Assembly (NCBI RefSeq): GCF_022370635.2
Contig: NZ_CP092362.2
Coordinates: 1,054,001 to 1,118,000, forward strand
Source: Mycolicibacterium crocinum
Lineage (GTDB): Bacteria > Actinomycetota > Actinomycetes > Mycobacteriales > Mycobacteriaceae
Length of the DNA stretch: 64,000 nucleotides
Reading direction: 5' to 3'
Of the stretch, positions 26,333-35,877 are shown in pieces. A program made the position numbers and the translations under genes. The stretch's first letter is position 1, and each line of letters starts with the position of its first letter. The notes beneath the pieces are model-generated. The model saw only the letters and a program-made list of their open reading frames with translations, searched no databases and was not told the DNA's origin.

Positions 26333-28798
26333 ATGACTGCTGATCGTCGGCCTGCCAAACCGCTGACAAACCTCCACGATGCCGCCAAGGTCGGCGCGTA
26401 TGGCGGCATCGCCGTCGCCGCATGGCTTGCGGGAGCGGTTGCTGCTGGTCACGGCGTTGCGGCGGCCGACTCGACCGGGAGCTCCTCGGATGCATCTTCG
26501 TCCGCTTCCTCCGCCAGTGGTTCGTCCGGTAAATCCTCGTCGGTGGCACACGCCGGGCCGCGTGCCACCGGTACCGCCAAGGCTAAGGCCACCCGCACCC
26601 CGAAGCCCTCCGCCACGACCAAGTCGAGCGATTCGGCGGCCTCGCCGTCGACTGCGAGTGCTTCTGCCAAATCGGCGACGCCGACCATCACCACGTCCGC
26701 GAGCTCGACCACCCCGTCGGCCAGCTCAACCGCCTCGTCACCCGCGCCGAGCCCCAAGGCCGGCAGCCTGCGCACGGCGGTCTCCTCCGTACCGGCCGCG
26801 GTGAGCGCACCCGTCGTGGCTCCCAATCCGGCCGGCCTGCTGAACGGCATCGTCACCTCGCTGCTCAATCCGTTCCTCAAGCCGGCGCCCACCAACAGCG
26901 GGCCCATCGTGCCGATCATCTGGACCGCCTTGGGTACGGTACGACGCGACCTGTTCAATCAGGCGCCGACGATCGGCACACCGAGCACCACGGTGCAGAC
27001 GGGTCAGACCGTCACCGGCAATATCGGCGCCACGGATATCGAGGGCGACCCGCTGAAGTACACCGTGACCCAGGGCCCCAAGTACGGCACGGTGACCATC
27101 GACCAGGCGACCGGGAACTTCACCTACACCCCTGATGACATCAATTACAATGCGGCGCAGACTGATTCGTTCACGATCTCGGTCACCGATGGCAAATTCA
27201 ACGTGCTGATGCCGTTCAGCTCGCGCACCGTGTCGGCCAGCAGCAGCCTGACAGTGCTCAGTCCACAAGCCACGCGGGTGATCCTGAACGTGCCCAGCAC
27301 AATCACCAGCCCGCAGATTCCGAGGTTCAGCCCGGACGGCAAGTCACTTTACTTCGCAGGCACGCCGGTAGCCGGGGGGCGCAGCGAGCTCTACATGATG
27401 AGCGCCGACGACACCGACGGGTCGACCGTCACCTGCGTCACCTGCGGAGTGTCGACAAGTATCACCAACGATCTGCGCAAACCGGTTCCGACTGCTGACG
27501 GCTCGGGCCGCATTGTCCTGCAGTCGGTGAATCCGGCTACTGGGTCTTACACCAACGTCGTGTACCAGCCCGCCACCGACACCGCGTCGGCCTCGCTGAT
27601 TCCCATCATCACGCCGGCGTCGGGGTCCACCGCGATCGACAAGCAGCGCGAGATGCGCATCTCGCCCGACGGCAAGTACGTGCTGTTCAGCCAAATTCAG
27701 CTCGGTACAGGCAATCTCATCACCGCCGTTCCCATTGTCGGCAAGTTGAACCTGACCACCAACGCGACCACCGGAGCGCCCGAGTACCACATCGACGACG
27801 CTCGGGTCGTCTATCCGGTCGGTGAAGGTAAGCAGTGGACACCCGACGGCAAGGGTGTGATCATTCTGGGCGGTCAGTACGAGTCCGGCAACGTCGACGA
27901 CGTCGTCGTCGACCTCGCCACCGGGAATGTCACCCGGCTGACCGGCAACCTCGACTACGACGAAGATGTCGACATGTCGCCCAACCAGCAGTGGATTGCG
28001 ATCTGCAGCACCCGTGGGCTCGACGCCTTGACCCCAATGACCCGAATTGACCGCCCGGCGCTGCTGCCCGCCTACATTCAGGGCAGCGTGTACAACGCCT
28101 ACGCCGGCAAGCTCGCCACCGCGGACTATCCCAGCGGCACCGGGATCAATGTGTCGAACCAGGAATGGTTGGTCGCCGTCGAAGACGACCTCAAGGGCGA
28201 GAACGGTATTCCGCTGTTTGTGACAGGCGACGGTTACACCGCCCGCAGCATGCCGAGTTGGAACGCAGACGGAACCTCGGTTGCGTTCTGGGAGCGCAGC
28301 ATCACCGACCCGTCCGACACCCGACTGGTCATCACCAACCTGAAGTACACGACCAGCGTTGGCACCGTGCAGGGTGATCGGGTCACGCCGAACGCAGACT
28401 GGGCACCGGCGCTAAGCACCTACAAGGCCGGTCCCGCGCCGCTGCCGCCCGTCGGGGCATACACCAGCCAGTACGGCGGCACCGCGTACGTCTCCGAAGC
28501 GCCCGACACCACCATCGCCGGCAACACGATTCGCACGGTCACGTACACCAACTACGTCAACTCCGAAGGCATGATCCTCAACGGCACCGAGTCGACGAGC
28601 ACGGGGGCCAGTCAAGCCTCGATCGTGTACAAGGCCAATATCGTCGTCACCGGTGACCACACCGGCTCGCTGACGGCCAATGCCACCATCAACAAGCTGA
28701 CGACGACCATCACCGGCACGATCTCGTCGACCCTCGATGGCAACACCCAGGTGCTGCTCGATCCGACGAAGGTCATCGACGACCAGCTGAGCGCTTAG
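26333..28798 (+). CDS. Large secreted protein: Ser/Thr-rich linker, Ig-like domain, TolB-like beta-propeller
   Basis: 821 residues from ATG 26333 with GGGGAG upstream; the longer frame crosses the promoter and is rejected. A signal-like segment ends near AAAD (about residue 46), a Ser/Ala/Thr-rich linker runs to about 165, and a cadherin-like Ig repeat follows (TGNIGATDIEGDPLKYTV, GNFTYTPD). The rest has propeller blades of the PD40/TolB type (RFSPDGKSLYFAG, RISPDGKYVLFSQ, SMPSWNADGTSVAFW). It is probably a cell-surface or secreted protein binding glycans or proteins; the function is unknown. Confidence 0.75.
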   Translation: MTADRRPAKPLTNLHDAAKVGAYGGIAVAAWLAGAVAAGHGVAAADSTGSSSDASSSASSASGSSGKSSSVAHAGPRATGTAKAKATRTPKPSATTKSSDSAASPSTASASAKSATPTITTSASSTTPSASSTASSPAPSPKAGSLRTAVSSVPAAVSAPVVAPNPAGLLNGIVTSLLNPFLKPAPTNSGPIVPIIWTALGTVRRDLFNQAPTIGTPSTTVQTGQTVTGNIGATDIEGDPLKYTVTQGPKYGTVTIDQATGNFTYTPDDINYNAAQTDSFTISVTDGKFNVLMPFSSRTVSASSSLTVLSPQATRVILNVPSTITSPQIPRFSPDGKSLYFAGTPVAGGRSELYMMSADDTDGSTVTCVTCGVSTSITNDLRKPVPTADGSGRIVLQSVNPATGSYTNVVYQPATDTASASLIPIITPASGSTAIDKQREMRISPDGKYVLFSQIQLGTGNLITAVPIVGKLNLTTNATTGAPEYHIDDARVVYPVGEGKQWTPDGKGVIILGGQYESGNVDDVVVDLATGNVTRLTGNLDYDEDVDMSPNQQWIAICSTRGLDALTPMTRIDRPALLPAYIQGSVYNAYAGKLATADYPSGTGINVSNQEWLVAVEDDLKGENGIPLFVTGDGYTARSMPSWNADGTSVAFWERSITDPSDTRLVITNLKYTTSVGTVQGDRVTPNADWAPALSTYKAGPAPLPPVGAYTSQYGGTAYVSEAPDTTIAGNTIRTVTYTNYVNSEGMILNGTESTSTGASQASIVYKANIVVTGDHTGSLTANATINKLTTTITGTISSTLDGNTQVLLDPTKVIDDQLSA

Positions 28799-29238
28799 TC
28801 CTCATCCTCGATGACGTGCATGGCGGCCTCCTCCGCGGAGGCCGCCCCGCCGTCGATACCGACGTCTTCGGCGATGAGCTCGGATTCGTCGTCCTCGCCG
28901 AAGCCCTCATCCGGTGCCACCAGTCGGCCGGATCGCCGCCGGCCGACCTCGTCGTCCTCCGGGTACTCCAGCTCATCGGGCTGCACACCATTGAGTTCGT
29001 CGAGCACATTGCCGATCCGGGAGATCGGATCGGGCTCCTCCTCGGCCAGCAACTCGTCGAGGCTTTCCTTGCCGGGGTGGTCGAGGTTGGTGCGGGCGAC
29101 TGGTCGCTCGGGCGGAGAGATGCCCTCGTCGAGGATGTCGTCGACGCCGCGATCGACCAGAGTGTCCTCGGGTTGAAGCTGGTTGTCGTCCTCGACGCTG
29201 TATTCGCCGGTGTCAGTGGTGTCGTCCCAAGTGCTCAC
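28795..29238 (-). CDS. DUF5709-type acidic protein
   Basis: A 147-residue highly acidic protein (Asp/Glu-rich) with the pattern of DUF5709: DDNQLQPEDTLVDRGVDDILDEGISPPERP near the N terminus in segments, then GRRRSGRLVAPDEG and ASAEEAAMHVIEDED at the end. It has no membrane helix or signal. Its stop overlaps that of the propeller gene by 4 bp (convergent). Family function is unknown; it is conserved in actinobacteria. Confidence 0.75.
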   Translation of the reverse strand: MSTWDDTTDTGEYSVEDDNQLQPEDTLVDRGVDDILDEGISPPERPVARTNLDHPGKESLDELLAEEEPDPISRIGNVLDELNGVQPDELEYPEDDEVGRRRSGRLVAPDEGFGEDDESELIAEDVGIDGGAASAEEAAMHVIEDED

Positions 29239-29372
29239 AGCTCCAGAATGTCACGACCCTGGACCCAGGCCACGGGGACTTTCGTCACCAGCCGTCGGAC
29301 AGGCGTCACTCGCGTAGCCGGTGCACGTCTAGTTCTTTGAGGTCATAAAGAATCGATCGCCACCATCGACGC

Positions 29373-29876
29373 ATGGACTCACCTCGTTCCGGATTCCGCC
29401 GGGCCGCCGTGACCTCGTGGGCGTTGGCCGGGATCGGCATCGCCGGAGTGGCGGGCGCATCCGCGTTGGCCTACGGCGACACCATCAAGCCCGCCGCTGC
29501 CGAGCTTCCCCAGGTCGAACCGGCGGCAGCAACCGATCCCGCGGCAACCGACCCGGCAGTGAACCTGCCCCCGGCGCCGCCCGTCGTCGACCCCGCCCCG
29601 GCACCGATTCCCCCGCCGGAGGCACCCGCGCCGCCGAGCCCCGAACCGACCGTCACGCAGGCCCCCGCCGAGACGTACACGCCGGAGCCGACCTACACCC
29701 AGAAGCCCGCGTACACGCCGAAGCCGACCGCGCAGGCACCCGCGCCCGCGCCGGCGCCGGCCACGAAGTCGCAGCCGGCGTTCCCGATCCGGCAGAGCCA
29801 CGTCCCGGCCGGGGGCGGCGGCACATCGGGCGGCAACAGCTTCTCCCCGCACGTCACGGTTTCGCGTGGGTCATGA
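29373..29876 (+). CDS. Exported Pro/Ala-rich protein, first gene of redox module
   Basis: A 167-residue protein with one N-terminal hydrophobic segment (SWALAGIGIAGVAGASALAYG), which is either a signal or an anchor, followed by a Pro-rich low-complexity region (PAPAPIPPPEAPAPPSPEP, TYTPEPTYTQKPAYTPKP). The tail is Gly/Ser-rich. No cofactor motif is visible. It overlaps the ferric-reductase-type gene by 4 bp, so it probably belongs to the same complex, perhaps as a wall-spanning element. Confidence 0.7.
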   Translation: MDSPRSGFRRAAVTSWALAGIGIAGVAGASALAYGDTIKPAAAELPQVEPAAATDPAATDPAVNLPPAPPVVDPAPAPIPPPEAPAPPSPEPTVTQAPAETYTPEPTYTQKPAYTPKPTAQAPAPAPAPATKSQPAFPIRQSHVPAGGGGTSGGNSFSPHVTVSRGS

Positions 29877-30415
29877 CCAACGAAGCGTTGTGGGCGTTGG
29901 GGCGCGGCAACGGCATTGTCGCGCTCGCCTTCATGACGGTGTCGGTGGCGCTGGGTATCGCCGCCCGATCCGGTCGGCCGCTGCTGGCGCTACCGAGGTT
30001 CGCCGTCTCTGACGTCCATCGGTTCGCCGCCCTGTCCGCCACTCTGCTTGTGGCACTGCACATTGGACTGCTGTTCCTCGATCCGTACGCCAAACTGCGC
30101 GTCATCGATTTCGTCGTCCCCTTCCTCGGCGCCTATCGGCCGCTGTGGCAGGGGCTGGGCACCGTCGCCGTCGACGTTCTTGCGGTCGTGGTGGTCACCG
30201 GGTTGCTCCGTCAACGCATCGGTCCGCGGGTGTTCCGGTTCGTGCACTGGGCGACCTACCTGATGTGGCCCGTGGCGATGGCGCACGCCCTGGGCAACGG
30301 CACCGACTCCGACCGCGTGTGGTTCCTGGCCATCGCCGGATGCTGCGCCGCGATTGTGGCAGCGTCGTTGATCTGGCGGTTGCGCGCCAACTTCAGCGAG
30401 TATGCCGATGCCTAA
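29873..30415 (+). CDS. Ferric-reductase-type heme b membrane protein
   Basis: 180 residues from ATG 29873 (overlap ATGA with the previous stop). It has about five membrane helices and four histidines in two pairs, H49/H63 and H125/H138, spaced 14 and 13 residues apart, as in ferric-reductase transmembrane domains that hold two b hemes across the membrane. No FAD or NAD domain is fused, so an electron donor must be separate. The NuoF-like gene that overlaps its 3' end is the obvious candidate. Confidence 0.82.
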   Translation: MTNEALWALGRGNGIVALAFMTVSVALGIAARSGRPLLALPRFAVSDVHRFAALSATLLVALHIGLLFLDPYAKLRVIDFVVPFLGAYRPLWQGLGTVAVDVLAVVVVTGLLRQRIGPRVFRFVHWATYLMWPVAMAHALGNGTDSDRVWFLAIAGCCAAIVAASLIWRLRANFSEYADA

Positions 30416-31616
30416 TACACCTCGGCTGCTGTCGGCTCCCGGCCCGAGCCTGACCCAACATCTGGACCACTTCGGCGCTGTGCCGAAAATTGCTGGTGCT
30501 CAGCTGGTTTCGTATCTGACCGACGCCGGACTGTCCGGACGGGGCGGCGCCGGGTTCCCGACCGCCCGCAAGCTCGCCGCGGTCACCGGCCCGAATCCCG
30601 TCGTGGTCGCGAACGGCGCCGAGGGAGAACCGCTGAGCCGCAAGGACGCTCTGCTGTTGACCCGGGCACCGCACCTGGTGCTCGACGGCATGCACATCGC
30701 CGCTGCCGCGATCGGCGCCCGCACCCTCTATCTGTACGTCCACGTCGACGCCGTGGCATCGGTGCGCAAGGCCCTCGCCGAGCGGCGGGCGGCGGGAATC
30801 GACCCCGTCGGTATCGAGGTGACAGTGGTGGAGGCTCCCGACACCTTCGTCGCGGGCGAGGAATCCGCGGCGATTCGCCACATCGAGGGCGGCCCGGCGC
30901 TGCCACGCGATCGCACCGTCCCAGTTGCCGTGTCGGGTGTGGGTAAGCGGCCCACCCTCGTCAATAACGTCGAGACGTTGGCGCACATCGCATTAATCGC
31001 ACGCCGCGGGGCCGACTGGTTCCGTTCGATCGGCGATCCCGCCGACCCGGGCACCATGCTCGTCACCCTCTCCGGTGCGCTGGACGACGAGGGTGTCGTC
31101 GAGGTGCCGACCGGCGTGCCGATCGCCAACCTGATCGACACCCGGGAGTTGTCGGCCGTCCTCGTCGGCGGCTATCACGGAAGTTGGCTGCCCGCTGATG
31201 CTTTCGCGGGCACGCGGCTCTCGAGGAGTGGGTTGAAGTCACTGGGGGCATCGCCCGGCGCCGGGATCGTCCATGCGCTGGGCGCGACCGAGTGCGGGCT
31301 GGCTCGCACCGCCGAGATCACGCAATACCTCGCGGATCAGAGCGCACGCCAGTGCGGGCCTTGTCGGAATGGACTTCCGCGGTTGTCCGAGCTGACCGAG
31401 GAATTGGCCTACGGGCGCGCCGGTGACCACGTGGTCAAGGAGATTCGGCGCATCGCCCGCCTTGTTGACGGCCGCGGGGCGTGCCGGCACCCGGACGGGA
31501 CCGCGCGCATGGTGCGCAGCGCGCTGAGCACTTTCGCAGCCGACATCGAACAGCACAAACGCCGACGGTGCAGCGCTGTGCCATCAGCGCCCGTATCGGG
31601 ACTTCCTACGGCATAG
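30402..31616 (+). CDS. NuoF-like NADH/FMN/Fe-S protein, third gene of redox module
   Basis: A 404-residue protein starting inside the membrane gene (14-bp overlap). The FMN/NADH motifs of complex-I subunit NuoF are present: GRGGAGFPT (46-54), NGAEGEP (71-77), AGEES (151-155), and the NNVETLAH segment. The C-terminal Fe-S site reads QCGPCRNG with C318 and C321, and C361 in GACRHPDG. The first cysteine of the usual C-x2-C-x2-C is Ala315. It is stand-alone: no other nuo genes are near. It probably passes electrons from NADH to the heme protein. Confidence 0.85.
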   Translation: MPMPNTPRLLSAPGPSLTQHLDHFGAVPKIAGAQLVSYLTDAGLSGRGGAGFPTARKLAAVTGPNPVVVANGAEGEPLSRKDALLLTRAPHLVLDGMHIAAAAIGARTLYLYVHVDAVASVRKALAERRAAGIDPVGIEVTVVEAPDTFVAGEESAAIRHIEGGPALPRDRTVPVAVSGVGKRPTLVNNVETLAHIALIARRGADWFRSIGDPADPGTMLVTLSGALDDEGVVEVPTGVPIANLIDTRELSAVLVGGYHGSWLPADAFAGTRLSRSGLKSLGASPGAGIVHALGATECGLARTAEITQYLADQSARQCGPCRNGLPRLSELTEELAYGRAGDHVVKEIRRIARLVDGRGACRHPDGTARMVRSALSTFAADIEQHKRRRCSAVPSAPVSGLPTA

Positions 31617-31633
31617 ATGTTCATGGCTCGGAG

Positions 31634-33268
31634 TCAGGTGACAAGGGCGAGTGCGTGGGTTCGACGCAGTTTCCCGGAGGGCGTCTTGGGGATCATCCCC
31701 GGCTCCAGTACGACGACGTTGCGTGGCCGCGCATCGACCTCGGCGAAGACCTCGTGGATAACCTCCCGTTCGATGCGGCGTGCGTCTGTGCGGTCCTGCC
31801 AGGACGACGACTCCACCGCGATGGCGAACGATTCCCGCGAGTGCCCGGCGTCGATGCGGACCGCGACCGCGCAACCGGGCCGGACACCCACAACTCTCGC
31901 GGCGGCACGTTCGATGTCGGTGGGGTAGATATTGCGGCCGGCCATGATGATGACGTCCTTCACCCGTCCGCACACCACCACATCGCCAGTCTCGGTGAGG
32001 TAACCCAGATCGCCGGTGTCATACCAACCCTGATCATCCTGCGCCGCAACGAATCCAGCCACGGTCGTGTAGCCGGGTGTCACCGGTTCGCCGCGAACTT
32101 GAATGACGCCGACGCCGCGGGTCGGCAACAGGGCGCAATCTTCGTCGACGATCCGCGCCTGCAGCCCGTCGAGTACCTGCCCAAGGGTAGCCAGGCGACG
32201 TGTCTTGCCCTTGGTCGTCGGGACAGCACGGTGGAGCACGGCAAGTAGATCGGCATCGACCTCGTCGACACTGAGTCCGGCCCCACACTTGCTGAAGGAC
32301 ACCGCCACCGTGGTTTCGGCCATGCCATATGCCGGCACGACCGCTTCTGGCCGCAACCCGAACGGTTTGCCGGCGGCGATGAATTCCTCCACGTCGCCCG
32401 GCTCTACCTGTTCGGCACCTGACAACGCCCACCGCAGACTTGACAGGTCGAATTGGCCGGGAGTGGCTTGTCGGCGAAGACGTTTGGCGAACATGTTGTA
32501 GGCGAAGTTGGGGGCCGCGGTCATCGTGCCGCGGTACTTGTCAATGAGTCTGGCCCACAACAACGTATCGCGTATGAAGTCCATCGGGGTCGCCTTAACG
32601 AGCTCGACGCCGAAGTACATGGGAACTGTCAAGAAACCCGTCATACCCATGTCGTGAAACAGCGGCAACCAGCACACGATTACATCCCGGTCGGGATCAA
32701 CCTCTGCACCGGCGAACATCGCCTCGGCGTTGGACACGATATTGCGGTGGGTGATTTGCACGGCTTTGGGCGATCCCGTTGAGCCCGAGGTCAATTGAAG
32801 CAATGCGATGTCATCCTCGGCTGCGCACGCCGGCTCGATCGGCTCGTTGTCGAACAGCTGCTCGACGGTCAGTACCTGCATTCCCAACTCGGTGAGTACC
32901 GGCGCAATGGGCATGAATGGGTCGGAGACCACGACCGCCTTGGCGCCAATCATGCTGATGACGGCAGTGGTTTCCGCTGCCCACCGCTGCAGGTCGGTGC
33001 GGGGAGTTGGCTGGTGCAGCATGGTGAGGCTCGCGCCTCGCATCCAAATTGCCTGTGCCACTGGGGCGATCTCGACTGGTGCACCGGCCAGAACGGCAAC
33101 CGCGTCGCCGGGCCGCACGCCCGAGCTCGCCAATCCACCGGAGAGTCGCCGGGCCCGCTGATGCACTTCGCGCCACGTATGTCGGATTGGGGCGGTGGGT
33201 TCCCCGGTGACCATGCCTTTTCGGCTGGTCATCGCGCTCGCGTACATCGTGTCGGTAAATCTGCTCAC
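31634..33268 (-). CDS. Fatty acyl-AMP ligase / acyl-CoA synthetase (FadD family)
   Basis: A 544-residue ANL-superfamily enzyme. P-loop-like motif [14 protein letters not shown], the adenylate motif [12 protein letters not shown], the hinge YDTGDLGYL and the C-terminal catalytic lysine in [11 protein letters not shown] are all present. It activates a fatty acid as acyl-AMP. The visible motifs do not firmly decide between CoA ligase and AMP ligase, though the extended region between the hinge motifs suits an AMP ligase. No polyketide synthase is adjacent, so the acceptor is unknown. Confidence 0.9.
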   Translation of the reverse strand: MSRFTDTMYASAMTSRKGMVTGEPTAPIRHTWREVHQRARRLSGGLASSGVRPGDAVAVLAGAPVEIAPVAQAIWMRGASLTMLHQPTPRTDLQRWAAETTAVISMIGAKAVVVSDPFMPIAPVLTELGMQVLTVEQLFDNEPIEPACAAEDDIALLQLTSGSTGSPKAVQITHRNIVSNAEAMFAGAEVDPDRDVIVCWLPLFHDMGMTGFLTVPMYFGVELVKATPMDFIRDTLLWARLIDKYRGTMTAAPNFAYNMFAKRLRRQATPGQFDLSSLRWALSGAEQVEPGDVEEFIAAGKPFGLRPEAVVPAYGMAETTVAVSFSKCGAGLSVDEVDADLLAVLHRAVPTTKGKTRRLATLGQVLDGLQARIVDEDCALLPTRGVGVIQVRGEPVTPGYTTVAGFVAAQDDQGWYDTGDLGYLTETGDVVVCGRVKDVIIMAGRNIYPTDIERAAARVVGVRPGCAVAVRIDAGHSRESFAIAVESSSWQDRTDARRIEREVIHEVFAEVDARPRNVVVLEPGMIPKTPSGKLRRTHALALVT

Positions 33269-33391
33269 ACATGGCCCTTCGGCTCAGTTCGTAGCGTATG
33301 CGCGAAGACGACCGCTGTGACATCTCGTGAAAGACGTTGTCCGCGAACAGCTTAGTAAGGTTGATCGTTCCCGCCCGTCGGGCGGTAGGGC

Positions 33392-33523
33392 TCAGCGGCT
33401 CTTGTTGTTGACTACGGTTTCACCCAGCGAACCGTCAGACTTGGCGCGCTTGTCGGCGCGCTTCTCTTTGAGGGATTTGCCGGATTTCTTTGACATTGCC
33501 TGGCGCGGCGACTTGTCGGACAT
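33392..33523 (-). CDS. Small basic protein of unknown function
   Basis: A 43-residue protein from the internal ATG 33523, beginning MSDKSPRQAMSKKSGKSLKEK. The sequence is Lys/Arg/Ser-rich, without hydrophobic segments. The longer frame to 33619 adds a non-conserved-looking extension. GGAGGGCC lies just upstream of this ATG as a ribosome binding site. It resembles short lysine-rich proteins common in actinobacteria. It may bind nucleic acid; this is only a guess from charge. Confidence 0.6.
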   Translation of the reverse strand: MSDKSPRQAMSKKSGKSLKEKRADKRAKSDGSLGETVVNNKSR

Positions 33524-33799
33524 TGTTGGCCCTCCAATGGGGGCCTGAGAGTGGTCCCGGTTCACCGACTGTACGCCCGATTCCACAAGATCGGGTACGA
33601 CTGGCCAATTACCGCCCAAGTTATTCGGGCTCGTGAAGTCGATGCCGCTGGGAGACCAGTCTGGTCGGCGAACGGGCCTAGGCCGTATGTCCGAGGTCAG
33701 GGGTGTACTGTCCTAGGAGGATCCCTTCTGCAGTGGCGGGGACGGTTAGGCCTGCAACGTTCACAGGTCGACCCTGCTAACTCGTGAGGAATTCTCCAG

Positions 33800-33934
33800 A
33801 TGGAAAGCTCCAACCTCTTCTCTCATCCCGTCGACAGCACGGATTACGTCTACGAGATGGCCAACGGGCCAGTACGTCACCCGATTTTCTCCGGCCGCAC
33901 CGACTCTGAATCCGCAGAATCTGCGTCACTGTGA
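33800..33934 (+). CDS. Short ORF translationally coupled to the DUF5994 gene
   Basis: A 44-codon ORF (ATG 33800) with GAGGAA upstream. It begins MESSNLFSHPVDSTDYVYE. Its TGA overlaps the GTG start of the next gene in GTGA, the same pattern as the real overlapping pairs in this window. No family is recognised. It could be a leader peptide or a small protein in its own right. Confidence 0.45.
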   Translation: MESSNLFSHPVDSTDYVYEMANGPVRHPIFSGRTDSESAESASL

Positions 33935-34440
33935 ACGGCATGTCCGGCAGTCGGCGCCTTGCCAGCCCGGTGCGCCTGGCGCTCAACCCTTGTCTCGGCG
34001 GCGACATCGATGGCGCATGGTGGCCGCATTCCTTCGCGCTTGCGGGCGAACTGCCGGAGTTGATCGAGGCATTGCATCCGGTGCTGGGTGAGGTCCTCGA
34101 CATCAAGATCAACTGGTCGGCTGCGTCCGGCACCGCGATTCTGAAAACCCTGAAATCGGGCGCGGTGTCGATGCACGGCTGGAACGACCGACAGCATCGA
34201 CTGATGCTCATCTCCGGCCGCACCAACTTTGCGCGGCTGCTCGTGGTGCCGAGCTCGGCATCGGTGAGGCTGGGACGCTTGGTCATGCGCCGGGCCGCGT
34301 CGATGTCTTCTGGTGTGGAGCAAGACAGTTCGCTGTGTGACATGGCTGATGCGGTCGTCCTTGCCGCCAAGGTCGAGTGCTCCTCGTGGTCGGCTGAGGC
34401 CTTCGAGGCGCCCGCGGACGTCACAGCATCCGCTCCTTGA
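33931..34440 (+). CDS. DUF5994 family protein
   Basis: A 169-residue protein from GTG 33931 (ATG 33940 is an alternative). It has the family hallmark LGGDIDGAWWPHSFALAGEL and then ELIEALHPVLGEV, INWSA and the strand RLMLISGRTNFARLLVVP. DUF5994 proteins are widespread and often multi-copy in actinobacteria; function is unknown. It has no signal peptide or membrane helix. It is convergent with the MHS transporter (25 bp between). Confidence 0.8.
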   Translation: MNGMSGSRRLASPVRLALNPCLGGDIDGAWWPHSFALAGELPELIEALHPVLGEVLDIKINWSAASGTAILKTLKSGAVSMHGWNDRQHRLMLISGRTNFARLLVVPSSASVRLGRLVMRRAASMSSGVEQDSSLCDMADAVVLAAKVECSSWSAEAFEAPADVTASAP

Positions 34441-34465
34441 CCAACTCGGTGCCGACGGAAGCCTG

Positions 34466-35794
34466 CTAGGAAGCCAAGTGGGCCAAGGTGTCTGGCGCCG
34501 GGAGCTGCTCTGCGGTCGCTTCCCGGGCGCCCAAGCCCCGTCCCGCGGTCTCGTTGAGCAGCAGCACGCTCACCAGGCTGACTACCGTGAAGCCGGCCAT
34601 CATCGCGGTGATCGACCAACTGCCGAACGACGACAGCAGCATGGGGGAGAGCGCAGGCGGCAGCGCACCGCCGAGGATGCCGCCGACATTGAAGGACAGG
34701 CCGGTGCCGCTGTAGCGGTAACGCACCGCGAAGATTTCGGGAATGAATGCGGCCAAGGGCCCCATCATGATTCCGATGATCGCGTAGGTGCCGACGATCG
34801 CGATCGCGTAGCGGACCGGACTACCGGACTGGATGAGCGGGAACAGCACCAGCGTCCACGGCAGCGCCAGCGCGGCACCGGCGCCGAGGATGCGGCGGCG
34901 GCCGTAGGTGTCGCTGAGGATCGCCGATGCGGCGACGAACACCAGCGTGCACAGGCCGCCGGCTACGCCGACCAACAAGATCAGATCCTCGTCGTAGTGC
35001 AGGTGGGTCGCCGCATAGCTGGGGAAGTAGGTGCCGACCTGAAAGGCCAGCATGAACAAGCCCATGACCGCGCCCGCGGCGAGGACGAGCTCACGTCCCT
35101 GCGTCCGTACCGCCTCGGCGATCGGAACGCCGACGGAGTGGTCGGCAGCCGACTTGGTGAACACCTCGCTTTCCTCGACATGCAGCCGGATGTAGAGCGC
35201 CACCGCGAGCAGCACTGCACTGAGCAGGAACGGAATGCGCCAACCCCATTGCAGGAACGCGGTTTCCGCGTCGCCGAACGCACGGTGCACCCCGAGGAAC
35301 ACCAGGTTGCCCAGCACCAGCGCGGTGCCCAGACCCAGTTGGGTGAACATGCAGTAGAAGCCACGCTTGGCCTTCGGCGCATGCTCGGCGCTCATCAGTG
35401 CCGCACCGGCCCACTCGCCGCCGACGGCGAAGCCCTGCAGAAGCCGCATGCTGATCAGAAGCAGCGGTGCGGCCGCTCCGATGACCGCGGTGCTCGGGAT
35501 CAGGCCGACTCCGACGCTGCAGGCGCCCATGATGACCAAGGTGAACACCAGGGTGTTCTTGCGGCCGATCGAATCGCCGAAGTGGCCGAAGACCGCGGCG
35601 CCGATCGGGCGGGACAGGAATGCCGCCGCGAACGTGCCCAGCGAGGCGATCGTCGCCATCAGCGGGCTCAGGTTCGGGAAGAACACATGGGGAAACACCA
35701 GCGCGGCCGCGGTGCCGTAGATCAAGAAGTCGTAGTACTCGATTGCCGAGCCGACGTAGCTGCCGAGGGCCACCTTGCGGATGCGTGATTCCAT
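34466..35794 (-). CDS. MFS transporter, metabolite:H+ symporter (MHS) type
   Basis: 442 residues from ATG 35794; the upstream extension would run through the repeat and operator region. Twelve membrane segments are evident. The MHS signatures are GSAIEYYDFLIYGTAA at the N terminus, GHFGDSIGRKNTL between helices 2 and 3, and RLLQGFAVGGEWAGAAL. Relatives (ShiA, KgtP, ProP) carry shikimate, dicarboxylates or betaine with protons. The exact substrate is not readable. A palindrome lies about 60 bp upstream. Confidence 0.88.
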   Translation of the reverse strand: MESRIRKVALGSYVGSAIEYYDFLIYGTAAALVFPHVFFPNLSPLMATIASLGTFAAAFLSRPIGAAVFGHFGDSIGRKNTLVFTLVIMGACSVGVGLIPSTAVIGAAAPLLLISMRLLQGFAVGGEWAGAALMSAEHAPKAKRGFYCMFTQLGLGTALVLGNLVFLGVHRAFGDAETAFLQWGWRIPFLLSAVLLAVALYIRLHVEESEVFTKSAADHSVGVPIAEAVRTQGRELVLAAGAVMGLFMLAFQVGTYFPSYAATHLHYDEDLILLVGVAGGLCTLVFVAASAILSDTYGRRRILGAGAALALPWTLVLFPLIQSGSPVRYAIAIVGTYAIIGIMMGPLAAFIPEIFAVRYRYSGTGLSFNVGGILGGALPPALSPMLLSSFGSWSITAMMAGFTVVSLVSVLLLNETAGRGLGAREATAEQLPAPDTLAHLAS

Positions 35795-35851
35795 GCCGCA
35801 ATCGTCTGCTGCGGCGCCGGCCACAGGTATCCGCTGGGCAGGTGATCTTTT

Positions 35852-35869
35852 GTCCACCGATTGGTGGAC
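35852..35869. promoter_or_regulatory. Perfect palindrome upstream of the MHS transporter
   Basis: GTCCACC-GATT-GGTGGAC, 7-bp arms and a 4-bp centre, about 58 bp before the transporter start. The size fits a GntR-type operator. No GntR gene is next to it in this window. Confidence 0.55.
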
Positions 35870-35877
35870 GGCTTCCC

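Noticed and set aside
33551..33787. A 78-codon ORF between the small basic gene and the DUF5994 leader
   Set aside because: No good ribosome-binding site or recognisable pattern, and it lies in the divergent promoter region of the two supported genes.
34313..35788. A 491-codon ORF antisense to the MHS transporter
   Set aside because: The minus-strand frame has twelve membrane segments and MHS motifs; the other is Gln/Arg/His-rich with no domains.
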